DNA of 64,000 nucleotides from Desulfomonile tiedjei DSM 6799 (GCF_000266945.1 NC_018025.1:4840001-4904000); one strand, 5' to 3'; numbered from the stretch's first letter, positions 53,120 through 62,838 are shown. Numbers and translations: made by a program. Notes: generated by a model from the sequence alone, not told the origin.

Positions 53120-53916
53120 GTTTCGAAACCTCCATCTCCCTGGGCTCACAACGCGCACCATGAACGACTCCGCTTGGAACAGTGAAGAATGTAATTAATA
53201 GTGCGTTTCAGCACACTGTTCTTCAGTCTATATAATTGATCTGGGAACGGGCTTGAACACTCGCCCGAAGGATTGATTGGGACTTCTCTCATACTTTTCA
53301 TCCCAGATCCTAGTGTCTCTATGGTTACCGCGCTATGGACCCTCCGTCCGTTCGGTATTTATTAATCCGTTACGAGTTTGACTCCCCCCTCGTAATTCCT
53401 TCCACCTCTCTTCCGGCCGAAAACGTACCCGCAATTCTGATGTGTACGCATCCGCTTACCGGAACCCCAGTTCACCCACCAAACTTCTCTCAAGCATTGG
53501 CATGTAGATTTTGTCTGCGGCAATCTTCTGAGCAAGGAATGTGCCAAATCAGGCCAGGGCCGCGCGGTACTCGGTAAAACGTCTTGGTACAAGGGTTGGA
53601 GAATTCATGGCGTCCATGTACTTTGCGGTCGTTCAGACAAATTTGACTCGCCGGTTCAATGGTTAAAAACTACCCAACGCGAAGGCTTGCGAATGAAATT
53701 GTGGAGTTATAATTTTTGCGCCGGGTAATTTTCACCCTGTATCCGTGGATTCGAGCAGATGTTACCCCTTGATGCAAAAGCTTCCTCCGTAGGCCCTTTA
53801 TCTATTGGATGATTTCTTCTCGAAATTACTCTCTTTGTACCTTTAAGTATTTAGGAGGAGCGGAACGGTTCTTTCGCGACAATCTGGTTTGATGCGCGCC
53901 TCACGGAGTGCGGACC
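53120..53916. other. Noncoding stretch upstream of the MITE
   Basis: About 800 bases without a supported gene. Short frames here have no ribosome site and no recognisable product. The 16-base sequence GATGCGCGCCTCACGG at 53891-53906 recurs as a direct repeat at 54089-54104, bracketing the MITE at 53917. Confidence 0.5.
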
Positions 53917-54076
53917 AATACCAATGTGCTTTCATAAAGGGAATATTAAGAAACCTGTTATTTGCCGGTCCCGGCAAATCTCCTTCGCTACGAACGGCAC
54001 CGCCTGACTTCGCTTCGGAGATATGCCGGGACCGGATTGCCAGATGTTACTTCTTTGAACGCACATTGCGTATAAC
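53917..54076. repeat. MITE family C, copy 2 (core inverted)
   Basis: Ends ATACCAATGTGCTTTCATAA and TTTGAACGCACATTGCGTAT. Between CCGGTCCCGGC (53965-53975) and GCCGGGACCGG (54025-54035) lies a roughly 49-bp core that is the reverse complement of the core at 17653-17702 (about 45 of 49 positions). Confidence 0.8.
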
Positions 54077-54235
54077 CTGGGCGATGCCGATGCGCGCCTC
54101 ACGGTCGGATCTACAGGAATTACGGTCCTTACTTGACAAATTTCTAGATAGTATTTTCTGGACAAATATTATAAAGATTACGTTTTTACTAGGCCGACAG
54201 ACTTTAATATCCTATCAATCTCCTATGAAATAGGC

Positions 54236-54332
54236 TTGACTTAGTAACTTCTCCAGAATATCCTGTGGGAAATTTCCTTGTGGAGTCTCTGAATTCTTGA
54301 GGAAACCAATTAAAAGGCTCGACCTAGGTCGG
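54236..54332 (+). promoter_or_regulatory. Promoter and palindromic operator candidate for tmcCB
   Basis: TTGACT (54236), 17-base spacer and TATCCT (54259) form a plausible promoter. The perfect 12-bp palindrome CGACCTAGGTCG lies at 54321-54332, in the leader about 60 bases before the tmcC start. The regulator is unknown. Confidence 0.4.
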
Positions 54333-54391
54333 CAAACTCTCAGTGCGAGACAAAGAATAACCACAGATTAAGGAAGGGAGACAAAGGGGCA

Positions 54392-55084
54392 ATGGAGAAC
54401 AGCATCAGTCATGCTCTGTACATTCTCGAGGAACCGGTCCAGTACGTGTGTTTGACCTTCATGGCTACTATGTATGCGATAAAGATTTACCAGCTTTTGA
54501 AAAAACCGTTTCCGCCCGAAAAAGCTGAATTAAAAGGGGATCGAGTCGCAGGATCGCTTCATTCACTTACTAACGTACTCAGACCTTGGGATATGGAAAG
54601 TACCAGTAAGAATCTTTTTTTCTACACGGAATTCCTCGTGTTCCACATTGCAGTGGCATTGACGATTGGCGCCACTTTCATTATTCCGCTTGCTCCGAAG
54701 GTCATGACGCCCGCTGTCACTACGGTCTTCATGGTCTTTATGGGTCTCGCCTTCCTCATTGGAATTCGACGTATTTATCGAAGGTTCACTGTACCCGAGA
54801 TCCGAATCATAAGCAGTCCTGACGATTTCTTCGCCATTTTCCTGATGACGATCTTTTTCGGCGTCGGTTTCGTGGCAATGGAACTCTGGAGACAAGGTCG
54901 TCCCGAAACTGGGTGGATGTGGATCTTCTTTCTCATGACCACGTTCTTTTTGCTTTACGTTCCTTTCAGCAAGATCTCCCATTACGTGCTGTATCCCTTC
55001 GGCCGGATCAATTTCGGCATGGTATTCGGAGGCAGGGGACTTTTGAACAGAAAAGTCAGCAATCCGACGTGGGACCCCAAATAA
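54392..55084 (+). CDS. tmcC: TmcC/NarI-like membrane cytochrome b subunit
   Basis: 230 residues with about five membrane segments and several His residues near their ends (FLVFHIAVAL; FSKISHYVLYPF), the pattern of NarI/DsrM-type cytochrome b subunits that carry two hemes and exchange electrons with menaquinone. AGGGAGACAAAG gives the start. It is followed after 36 bases by an HdrD-like Fe-S gene, together resembling TmcC and TmcB of sulfate reducers. The periplasmic cytochrome TmcA is not seen in the window. The complex would link periplasmic or membrane electrons to cytoplasmic sulfate-reduction or heterodisulfide-type chemistry. Confidence 0.82.
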   Translation: MENSISHALYILEEPVQYVCLTFMATMYAIKIYQLLKKPFPPEKAELKGDRVAGSLHSLTNVLRPWDMESTSKNLFFYTEFLVFHIAVALTIGATFIIPLAPKVMTPAVTTVFMVFMGLAFLIGIRRIYRRFTVPEIRIISSPDDFFAIFLMTIFFGVGFVAMELWRQGRPETGWMWIFFLMTTFFLLYVPFSKISHYVLYPFGRINFGMVFGGRGLLNRKVSNPTWDPK

Positions 55085-55120
55085 GGAAATATTTACCTAA
55101 TGACATACGGAGGAAAATCA

Positions 55121-56512
55121 ATGTCCAAGACTCAGGAAATTGGCGTCCCTGCCGAATCTGATAATCAAAAACCGGAGAAATTAGGAGCGCCTGAAGAGAG
55201 AGCATGGCCTACAAAGCCTTCATTTACACCCGATATGCTGGCAGAGATGGAACGCCAATTGCCTTCGAAGCTCAATCGCGTTGTTGCAGCCTCACTTGCG
55301 GGATGCATTCATTGCGGTATGTGCAGCGACGCTTGTCATTACAGTGTTTCCATACCTGAGGATAAAACCCTTGTACCGGCTTACAAGGCCGACCGGTTCC
55401 GCAAATGGTACAAGAGCCGCTATGATTGGATGGCCAAAGTCTTCCCCAAATTCGTCGGTGCCGAGCCTCTTACGGAAAAACTCGCAGAAGAAATGTACGA
55501 CAAGCTTTACGGCGGATGCACCATGTGCAGGCGCTGCACATATAATTGTCCCATGGGCGTCGATTACGGCATGATGGTCAGAGCGGCCAGAAGTCTGATG
55601 CAGTCGGTGGGTAGGGTTCCCCAGCATCTGCAGGATACGGTAGACACGCATTACAATGCCGGCAACAATATGGCTGTTCCCCAGGATGAGTTCATCGAAA
55701 CCATTGAGTGGATCGAAGAGGAACTCCAGGATGAAGACGGCTGCGCGGATTTCAAAATCCCCGTCGATAAGAAAGGCGCACAGTACTTTCTCACGCTAAA
55801 TCCCCGCGAACCCAAGTACTACCCTCTGACCATTCAGGCGAGTGCCAAAGTGCTCAACGCTGCTGGTGTCGATTTCACTATTTCATCCAGATATTGGGAT
55901 TTGACTAATTACGCTCTGTTTAACGGCAACGACCCGGACGCCAAGCTTTTTGCGATGTGGCAAGCCGAAGACGTGAAACGACTCGGTTGCGAATATCTTC
56001 TCGCAGGTGAATGCGGCCATGGCTATCGTGCGCTTCGATGGGAGCTCCCCAACTGGGTAGGCGGGGTGCCTTTCAAGATCACCAGCATGATGGAACTCAT
56101 GGCGAAATTGATCCTGGAAAAGCGAATCAAGCTGGATAAATCGGTATGGGCGGGAACGCGGTTCACCTATCACGACTCCTGCAACATTGCTCGATCCGGC
56201 GGAGTTCTCGAAGAGCCAAGAATCGTGATCAGAGCTGCGGCAGATGATTTCGTTGAAATGGAGCATAATAGGGACAAGAGCTTTTGCTGCGGCGGAGGCG
56301 GTGGTGCTCTGGCCATGCCGGAATTCACGAAACGCAGAATTGCCGCAGGCAAAATCAAAGCGGACGAGATCCGGGCAACCGGCGCAAACGTGGTGCTTCA
56401 ATCCTGCCACAATTGCACTGACCAATTGAAGGAAATCATCGAGCATTACGGAATTGAGGCAAAAGTCATGAACTTGGCTGAATTGCTGTCTCCGGCTTTA
56501 GTACTCGATTGA
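55121..56512 (+). CDS. tmcB: TmcB/HdrD-like Fe-S oxidoreductase
   Basis: 463 residues from the ATG at 55121, set by CGGAGGAAAA. Two [4Fe-4S] motifs: CIHCGMCSDAC (about residue 59) and CTMCRRCTYNCP (about residue 133). A cysteine-rich (CCG) domain follows with FCCGGGGGALAMP and LQSCHNCTDQ, the ligands of the noncubane or substrate cluster in heterodisulfide reductase HdrD/DsrK proteins; the first CCG unit (HDSCNIARSGG) has lost part of its cysteines. Together with the membrane subunit upstream it forms a two-subunit redox module. A hairpin terminator follows. Confidence 0.88.
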   Translation: MSKTQEIGVPAESDNQKPEKLGAPEERAWPTKPSFTPDMLAEMERQLPSKLNRVVAASLAGCIHCGMCSDACHYSVSIPEDKTLVPAYKADRFRKWYKSRYDWMAKVFPKFVGAEPLTEKLAEEMYDKLYGGCTMCRRCTYNCPMGVDYGMMVRAARSLMQSVGRVPQHLQDTVDTHYNAGNNMAVPQDEFIETIEWIEEELQDEDGCADFKIPVDKKGAQYFLTLNPREPKYYPLTIQASAKVLNAAGVDFTISSRYWDLTNYALFNGNDPDAKLFAMWQAEDVKRLGCEYLLAGECGHGYRALRWELPNWVGGVPFKITSMMELMAKLILEKRIKLDKSVWAGTRFTYHDSCNIARSGGVLEEPRIVIRAAADDFVEMEHNRDKSFCCGGGGGALAMPEFTKRRIAAGKIKADEIRATGANVVLQSCHNCTDQLKEIIEHYGIEAKVMNLAELLSPALVLD

Positions 56513-56531
56513 TGGCGATGCTCAAAAGGTG

Positions 56532-56587
56532 TTTTGAACATGGGGGCGGGCCGTCTTTTTGAACGCCCGCGTACCCCATGTGCAAAA
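56532..56587 (+). terminator. Large hairpin after tmcB
   Basis: ACATGGGG pairs with CCCCATGT, an outer TTTTG with CAAAA, and an inner CGGGC with GCCCG, about 20 bases past the stop codon. It is probably a terminator. Confidence 0.6.
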
Positions 56588-56614
56588 TCAAATTGCCGAA
56601 AGGGAAGGCGCTCA

Positions 56615-56715
56615 CTAGTACCAATTTGCTTTCAAAGCTAGACCCAAATCCCCTCTAGCCCCCCTTTATTAAAGAGGGGAATGGGGGGATTTTGAATGCA
56701 AATGGGTATAGTACG
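56615..56715. repeat. Short MITE with family C ends and C-rich centre
   Basis: AGTACCAATTTGCTTTCAAA at the left, TTTTGAATGCAAATGGGTAT at the right, CCCCCCTTTATTAAAGAGGGG between. A hybrid of the C-type ends and the C-rich core. Confidence 0.7.
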
Positions 56716-56780
56716 GTAAGACCGGCGAATGGTTGGACGCGTTTTTCCTGCGGTCGTGCAATAGAGTTGGCTGGATACCC

Positions 56781-59030
56781 ATGGAGCGTCTTCTGCGTAG
56801 GCTGTTCGGGAGCCTGAGGTTCAAACTAAGTTTTTATGTGGGTCTGTTCGTGTTCGTCGCTGTTGTGGCGTTTGCGATCCACAGCATTGACGTACAGGAA
56901 AAAAACCTCGTAAACGCCAGGGTCAATGCTGCGCTCACCTACTCCGAAGTCATCAAATCAGCAATTTGGAATGGAATGATGACCAAGGACAGGGACGTTA
57001 TCCGGCAGATCATCAAGACCATTGCCCAGCATGAAAATCTGCAGGCCATCAATATCTACGATCGGGACGGATTCCTTCGGTATACGACTGAAAGAGGGTT
57101 CATCGCCAACCCTACTCAGAAGGCGGACGATGTCGGCAACAGTCTTCTGAGGGGTCTCGATTCCAATCCTTCTGTGAGGCATCGGTTCCTCGAAAACCGC
57201 CGGTACCTCAATGTCGTAAATCCACTGGTGAATTCTCCAAGTTGCTCCACTTCGGCATGTCACTCGCATCCGGAATCGCATGAGGTTCTCGGGGCTTTGG
57301 AAGTCACGTTTCCGCTCAAGGGGTTGAGAACCCAGATTTACAACAGTGCCCGTAACACATACATCTTCGCATTTTCGCTGTTTATTTTGATATCGACAGT
57401 AAGTGGCTTGGGCGTTATTTGGCTGGTAAGCAAGCCCCTGAAGAAGCTCCAGGAAAAAGCCAGGAAAATGGCATCGGGCAGATACAAGCCGGAAGCCTTT
57501 CGGTCCGAGGCTTATGATTCCGTTGCCATGCTCTCTCAGACGTTCGATGAAATGAGCAGGCAGATTAATGAGAGGACTCGACAACTCGATGAGAGTCGCA
57601 AGATGTACAAGGAGCTCTTCGAGAAGGTCCCCTGTTACATAACGGTTATCGACAAGGACTATAAAATAGTGCGGGCCAACGAAGCATTCACGAATGAGTT
57701 CGGAGATCAGGTGGGAAAATACTGCTTCACCGGTCGTAAAGGACTCGATTCAAAATGCGAAAATTGCCCCGTCGAAAAGACCTTTGCCTCCGGGGTCTCC
57801 AAGCGTTCCGAAGAAATTTGGAACCCATGCAGCGACGACAGGAAAGCGTACGTGATCGTCCATACTTCCCCTATTCTCGACGAATTGGGAGAAGTCGTCG
57901 AAGTCATGGAAATGTCTCTTGACGTAACCCGGATGGTGCGGCTGCAACTCGAGCTCGAGCGCAAGGAAGAACAGTACAAAAGCCTGATTGAGAGTGTTCC
58001 TTGCTATCTGACCGTGGTGGATCGCGATTTCAGGATTTCTTACCAGAATACCGTCTTTACGCGGGATTTCGGTCACAAAATAGGCGAGCTGTGTTTCAAG
58101 GCTTACAAGGGGCTGAATTCAAGGTGTATCAACTGCCCTGTGGAGAGAACGTTTCAGGATGCGAACAACCATACTTCCGAAGAGATCTGGTCTCGGAATG
58201 GATCCGACGCGTACATCGTTACGTATACGTCGCCAATCCACGATGAAGCCGGGGATGTCACATCGGTTATGGAAATGTGCACGAACGTGACTGAGTTGAA
58301 ACTCCTCCAGAACGAACTTGCTGTGCTTGGAGAGACTATAGCGGGAATGTCACATACGGTGAAAAACATTCTTTCCGGTCTGGCAGGCGGAGTTTACATG
58401 GTTGATTCCGGCTTGACTCAGGGGAAAGACGATCGAGTCCGCGTCGGCTGGGACATGGTGAAGAAGAATGTGGACAAGGTATCGCACCTTGTAAGAGACA
58501 TTCTTTATGCATCGAAAGAACGGGAGCCCGAATATGAGTACTGCGACTTTACTTCCGTGCTGGATGATGTCTGCAGTTTGTATGAAGGCAAAGCCCGGAA
58601 ACATGGGATCGATCTGGTGAGGGATTACGAAGCTATACCGCGGATGTCGGTTATAGACCCCAATGGGATGCACAACGTTCTGTCGAACCTTATTTCCAAT
58701 GCAATCGAAGCATGCCGCAACGACACAGGTAAGGAAGCATATCGCATTGCGGTCGGTTGTGAGACTCAAGGCGTCGATCTGATTTTGAAAGTCACTGATA
58801 ACGGCTCGGGGATACCTGAGGAAGTCAGAAAAAACCTTTTCAGAAAATTCTTTTCCACCAAAGGGGCGCGAGGTACCGGTTTAGGGCTGGTCGTGACCCA
58901 AAAAATAATTGCGGAGCACGGCGGAACTATATGTGCGGAATCGATCGAGGGAGAGGGGACCACATTCATTGTCCGAATATCTTCCAAAGAACCGGATCGC
59001 CAGAGTGCTTCGTTGGCGGTTTCATCATGA
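56781..59030 (+). CDS. Membrane sensor histidine kinase with periplasmic CX4CH motif and two PAS domains
   Basis: 749 residues from the ATG at 56781. A membrane segment (about 16-36) is followed by a periplasmic domain that contains CSTSACH at 155-161, a CX4CH form that can bind heme c. A second membrane segment and HAMP (about 195-270) come next. Two PAS domains follow, each holding an equivalent Cys pair (SKCENCPVEKTF and SRCINCPVERTF), so a redox or metal function is likely. The kinase part has AGMSHTVKNILSGL (His) and HATPase DNGSGIPEEV, GTGLGLVVTQKI. It overlaps or abuts the universal stress gene. Heme binding is inferred from motif only. Confidence 0.88.
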   Translation: MERLLRRLFGSLRFKLSFYVGLFVFVAVVAFAIHSIDVQEKNLVNARVNAALTYSEVIKSAIWNGMMTKDRDVIRQIIKTIAQHENLQAINIYDRDGFLRYTTERGFIANPTQKADDVGNSLLRGLDSNPSVRHRFLENRRYLNVVNPLVNSPSCSTSACHSHPESHEVLGALEVTFPLKGLRTQIYNSARNTYIFAFSLFILISTVSGLGVIWLVSKPLKKLQEKARKMASGRYKPEAFRSEAYDSVAMLSQTFDEMSRQINERTRQLDESRKMYKELFEKVPCYITVIDKDYKIVRANEAFTNEFGDQVGKYCFTGRKGLDSKCENCPVEKTFASGVSKRSEEIWNPCSDDRKAYVIVHTSPILDELGEVVEVMEMSLDVTRMVRLQLELERKEEQYKSLIESVPCYLTVVDRDFRISYQNTVFTRDFGHKIGELCFKAYKGLNSRCINCPVERTFQDANNHTSEEIWSRNGSDAYIVTYTSPIHDEAGDVTSVMEMCTNVTELKLLQNELAVLGETIAGMSHTVKNILSGLAGGVYMVDSGLTQGKDDRVRVGWDMVKKNVDKVSHLVRDILYASKEREPEYEYCDFTSVLDDVCSLYEGKARKHGIDLVRDYEAIPRMSVIDPNGMHNVLSNLISNAIEACRNDTGKEAYRIAVGCETQGVDLILKVTDNGSGIPEEVRKNLFRKFFSTKGARGTGLGLVVTQKIIAEHGGTICAESIEGEGTTFIVRISSKEPDRQSASLAVSS

Positions 59031-59092
59031 CTCGTGAGAAAAAAAACGTTTTAAAATTTTCCGATTACCAAAAAAGGAAAGCAGGAGGAATC

Positions 59093-59623
59093 ATGAATGG
59101 CATAGGGCTATGCGCAGTTTTTTCCCGTCAAGGCGATTGGGCTTTTGACTATGCTTTGAGTCTTGCCAGACACCACAAGACGAAACTCAACATTTTCCAT
59201 TTTCTCGAATCTCCTTACATGCTGAGAAGAGATGTAGTCTTTGTTGACGCTGAGAAAAAAGAAACCACCATCGTGAATCCCGATTTCATAGCCAAGAAGG
59301 ACAAGGAAATGCGGGAAAAATACGACGATCGGCTGGGAGACTACGTTGAGGTTGGATTCCGCCTTTGTGAAGGCAACGATGAACTCGAGTTGAGAAAATG
59401 CTTCAAGAAAGGCGATTACGAGATTCTGGTCATCGGATATAACGAAAAGGGAGCGTCTTTCGGCGGAACCACCACAATAGAAGAGTTCTGCAAGAAATTC
59501 AAAGGTCCGGTCATTCTCGTCGGCCCTGAAAGTCCTGATTCCTTCTATGTCAATGATGCCGCTGCAAAACGTTTGGGTGACCTGCTCCTCGAAAATGGCG
59601 GATGGAAGCGCATCGAAAACTGA
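59093..59623 (+). CDS. Universal stress protein (UspA family)
   Basis: 176 residues from the ATG at 59093, preceded by an ideal AGGAGG; an earlier ATG at 59027 overlaps the kinase stop and is possible. The fold starts NGIGLCAVFSRQGDWAFDYALSLAR and ends ILVIGYNEKGASF..FKGPVILVGPES. A GxxG-9x-G(S/T) nucleotide motif is weak, so ATP binding is uncertain. Co-directional with the sensor kinase and probably co-transcribed; likely part of the stress or redox response it controls. Confidence 0.82.
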   Translation: MNGIGLCAVFSRQGDWAFDYALSLARHHKTKLNIFHFLESPYMLRRDVVFVDAEKKETTIVNPDFIAKKDKEMREKYDDRLGDYVEVGFRLCEGNDELELRKCFKKGDYEILVIGYNEKGASFGGTTTIEEFCKKFKGPVILVGPESPDSFYVNDAAAKRLGDLLLENGGWKRIEN

Positions 59624-59734
59624 CCGATTGCAATCGAAGCAGTAAGATTGGGGAACCTTTTCTGTAAATGGGTTATGTCCTTGTGCTCAGGTCCGAATTG
59701 AGCTGACAAATATGATCTTAGTATTTCGCGCACA

Positions 59735-59830
59735 GTCAGTGTAGGGGCAGGTCTCGTGCCTGCCCTTCCTGGAATGACCGGCGCGGAGGCCGGTCACCAC
59801 CGGGCACCCACAAGGGGCGCCCCTACCAAT
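59735..59830. repeat. Hairpin repeat fragment
   Basis: TGTAGGGGCAGGTCTCGTGCC, GCGCGGAGGCCGG and GGGGCGCCCCTACC: mixed fragments of the hairpin repeat families. The rest of 59624-60002 has no gene. Confidence 0.6.
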
Positions 59831-60002
59831 CCGCATTGACCGTGATCCCGCGAGACAGGAACATCTTACAGCCCCCTCGACTGAACTAAGGAGATAATCC
59901 ATTTGTAAAAAGGTTCTCCAAATCTTACTGCGTTGAAAGGGCACCCACTTCGCAGTTATTTGAAAACGGAGCGACCCTGATCAGTCCAGAGAGGAAGACC
60001 CC

Positions 60003-60488
60003 ATGCTTGTTACGACAGCAGGCAGATATGCGCTTCGTGCACTGTTTGATCTTGCAATTCACAGCAATGGTAAACCCGTTCGAATAAAAGATATATCCAC
60101 TCGCCAAAAGATATCGAATCGCTATCTGGAACAGATCTTCAGCAAATTATTCAGAGCCGGTCTGATCAGAGGCCGTCGCGGACCTTCGGGAGGCTATGTG
60201 TTGGCCAAAGAGGCGCAAGACATAACGGTCGCTGACGTGGTCACGGCAGCGGAAGGATCTTTGCAGCCGGCTGCCCTCACCTGCATTACTCCGGATGGAG
60301 ACCCTTCAAATGGGTGCGAGTTGTTCGAAGAATGCATGTGCAGACATGTTTGGAACGAAACCCGAAAAGTATTGTTCGATTATCTTAATAGCGTTACTCT
60401 GGCGGATCTCTGTAACCGGGCAAGTAAAAAAGGGAATTTCTCTCGTGAGGCATGTCCCGGCGGTCAACAAATGTTCAGAGATTCCTGA
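60003..60488 (+). CDS. Rrf2-family transcriptional regulator
   Basis: 161 residues. Winged helix of the Rrf2/IscR family: TTAGRYALRALFDLA, ISNRYLEQIFSKLFRAGLI, RGRRGPSGGYVLA. The C-terminal half has several Cys (CITPDGDPSNGCELFEECMC) in the place where IscR-type proteins bind a [2Fe-2S] cluster, so it may sense iron, oxygen or NO. AGAGAGGAAGA precedes the ATG. It is not linked to an Fe-S operon in the window; its target is unknown. Confidence 0.9.
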   Translation: MLVTTAGRYALRALFDLAIHSNGKPVRIKDISTRQKISNRYLEQIFSKLFRAGLIRGRRGPSGGYVLAKEAQDITVADVVTAAEGSLQPAALTCITPDGDPSNGCELFEECMCRHVWNETRKVLFDYLNSVTLADLCNRASKKGNFSREACPGGQQMFRDS

Positions 60489-60602
60489 TCCCACAGCAAA
60501 GGCTTACGGAGAGCCTCCTCCCCTGAATGTTCCTTGACTCCCCACGCTGAAGACTGTACATTTTCTTACAATCTGTGATTCACGTTAGCGGGTAATCGGC
60601 TT

Positions 60603-62681
60603 GTGAGCACTTATTCACCCCATGACAGTGAGGCGTTCGAGTTTTCTTCTCCCCGGCACTCACTGACCGGTCACGTTCGAACCATTTTCAGAAAGAAGTG
60701 GCTTTTCCTGGGGATCGTCGCACTGGCACTGGCCGGGGGCGTTGTTGTCGGCCTGGTAAGATCTCCTGTTTACAAATCCTCTGCAATATTACGTGTGGAG
60801 TTAGGCGGACCTTCACAGCGGGGCCTTCAAGGGGCGCTCGAGTTCTTCGCCGAATTCAGCATTTTTTACGAAACTCAAGTTCAATCTCTCAAAGAAATGG
60901 CTCAAAGCGGGAGTCTCAGCACACCGGACCGGAGAGGTCTGGAAGATGCAGCGAAAGCTCTCCCAAGATGGTCCGACATCCGGATAACCGAAAACCGTGG
61001 TTCTCAGCTCATCAACGTGGAAGCATCTGCAAACGATCCCTTTGCGGCAAGAGAAAAGCTCCGCGACTATCTGGAACAGTATATCCGTGCTGACAGGGAA
61101 CGACTGGAAACACTCGCGAACAGCTTGCTCGCCAAACTGCAGAACGAGTTAAGACAGGCTGAAGAGCGCATGCGCAAGTCGCAAGAGGAACTGGTGAATT
61201 TCGCCAGAGAGCATGGAATGGTACTGCTGGACGATGAGCCCGAGTTGGAATCCTCGCTTCTGGAGACGGCAGGCAAGACGTTTCTGGATATCAGGAACGA
61301 GCGGTTGAACCTCGAGACCTTGACCCTTCATAAGCAGATGATACTGCCAAAATATATCGATAACGAGTTTCTTAGTACGTTGAAGAAGAATTCTGCCGCA
61401 CTGAAAGCAGATTACGTATCGGCTGCCTCGGTTCTTGGCTCCGGACATTTTCAGCATTCGTTGGCCCAAGGCAAACTGTATGCAATGGAAAAAGCCATCA
61501 GCGAAGTGGAACAGTCCGAAATCGCATCCAGCCTGGAAGCTGCAAAGAAGAGAGAATCCGCGGCTCTCCAGGCGTACGAGCTGGCAAAGGAAGCTGCCAT
61601 TAGAGCAGGGTCGAATGCGACGCGGCTTTCTATTCTGAAAAGGGCTGCTGCAGCGGACGCACAGGTCTATTTGACTCTGACTCAGAAGATCAAGCAAATG
61701 GCACTTTTCAGTAGACTTGCTCCCCACACCCTCGGGATTGAGGGTCCTCCGACTTTGCCGACAAAACCGGTTTTTCCGGATTGGAGGAGAATAATTGCTG
61801 CCAGTCTTTTTGTAGGCTTATTCGGCGCAATTGTTGTGATTCTAGGGCCTGGAATGCTGTCTACAGGCGTAAAGACCTCGGGGGACATCAAAGAATTGGG
61901 ATTACCGGTTCTCGGTGTAATTCCGGATGCAAAATCGATCATGCGCGGCAATTTCGGCGGTGTGTCCGGATTCAGCTACGAGTTATCGCCTCATTATTTT
62001 CCCCTATCGCTGCTCACGGACGCACTTCACGTGGTGCGGGAAAATATAGCCTCCGCCCTGAAGAAGGACGAAGGTGCTGCAATTTGTGTAACGAGTTCGC
62101 TTCCTTCGGAGGGCAAAACGTTTGTAGCCACTTCCCTCGCGGCTACAATTGCATCCGAACGGAACCGCGTAATAGTAATCGATGGGGATTTGAGAAACCC
62201 TCGTGTCAGTGAGGTGTTCAAATCCTCTCGACAGGAAAAAGGGCTTGCGGAGTTCCTGTCGGGCAATACAGTCTCGGCTGAGGAGATAATCAGGCAATCA
62301 ACCATTCCCGGACTTTTTTACGTACTTGCAGGCAATCGCCCGGACAATCCGGTGGCTCTTCTCAAGAGTCCCCGATTTGGCGCTTTCCTGCAGCATTGCA
62401 TACAGACTTTCGATCTCGTCATCGTCGACGCCCCGCCTGTTCTTGGATTTGCGGATGCGGCAATTCTGGCTAAGAGCTGCACCGGAGCATTAATGGTAGT
62501 CAGGCAGGGATTTGAAAAAATGGAATTGATAAAAGATGCCCGCGACACATTCAGGCGGCTTAAAATCAGGATCCTTGGCGCAATGCTCAATTTTGCAGAA
62601 ACGGATCTTCCTGAACTGGGATTCATTCACGATGATGTTTATTCCGGATATGCAAAATTCCTGGACAAACCTACCCAATGA
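60603..62681 (+). CDS. Wzz/BY-kinase polysaccharide co-polymerase
   Basis: 692 residues from a GTG. Residues 1-60 lead to a membrane segment, then a Wzz-type periplasmic part (about 60-390, with a long coiled-coil, LQNELRQAEERMRKSQEELV), a second membrane segment (ASLFVGLFGAIVVILG, about 397), then a cytoplasmic bacterial tyrosine kinase domain. Walker A is SSLPSEGKTF near 500, Walker A' is VIDGDLRNPR, Walker B is LVIVDAPP. The C-terminus has only a few Tyr (DDVYSGY), fewer than the usual cluster. It controls chain length or export of surface polysaccharide. Polymerase genes are not in view. Confidence 0.88.
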   Translation: MSTYSPHDSEAFEFSSPRHSLTGHVRTIFRKKWLFLGIVALALAGGVVVGLVRSPVYKSSAILRVELGGPSQRGLQGALEFFAEFSIFYETQVQSLKEMAQSGSLSTPDRRGLEDAAKALPRWSDIRITENRGSQLINVEASANDPFAAREKLRDYLEQYIRADRERLETLANSLLAKLQNELRQAEERMRKSQEELVNFAREHGMVLLDDEPELESSLLETAGKTFLDIRNERLNLETLTLHKQMILPKYIDNEFLSTLKKNSAALKADYVSAASVLGSGHFQHSLAQGKLYAMEKAISEVEQSEIASSLEAAKKRESAALQAYELAKEAAIRAGSNATRLSILKRAAAADAQVYLTLTQKIKQMALFSRLAPHTLGIEGPPTLPTKPVFPDWRRIIAASLFVGLFGAIVVILGPGMLSTGVKTSGDIKELGLPVLGVIPDAKSIMRGNFGGVSGFSYELSPHYFPLSLLTDALHVVRENIASALKKDEGAAICVTSSLPSEGKTFVATSLAATIASERNRVIVIDGDLRNPRVSEVFKSSRQEKGLAEFLSGNTVSAEEIIRQSTIPGLFYVLAGNRPDNPVALLKSPRFGAFLQHCIQTFDLVIVDAPPVLGFADAAILAKSCTGALMVVRQGFEKMELIKDARDTFRRLKIRILGAMLNFAETDLPELGFIHDDVYSGYAKFLDKPTQ

Positions 62682-62757
62682 GAGATTTCTCTCTCTCTTT
62701 CATGCGAAACCATTTGGCTACGCATAGATCTTTATCTGTCCGATCGATCATGTGTGA

Positions 62758-62785
62758 AGGGGACCCCATGGAAAAAGGTCCCCCT
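62758..62785 (+). terminator. Hairpin downstream of the BY-kinase gene
   Basis: AGGGGACC pairs with GGTCCCCCT across a loop; there is no T run, so termination is a guess. Confidence 0.35.
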
Positions 62786-62838
62786 AAGAAATATTCGTAA
62801 TTGAGAACATGCATTCCATATGGAGTCATTTAGAGCGA

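Noticed and set aside
53335-53592. Overlapping short frames on both strands in the gap before tmcC
   Set aside because: No ribosome site and no recognisable protein; the region looks noncoding.
53891-54104. 16-bp direct repeat as a target duplication of the family C MITE
   Set aside because: The repeats do not abut the element ends, so a simple insertion duplication is not supported; noted as a direct repeat only.
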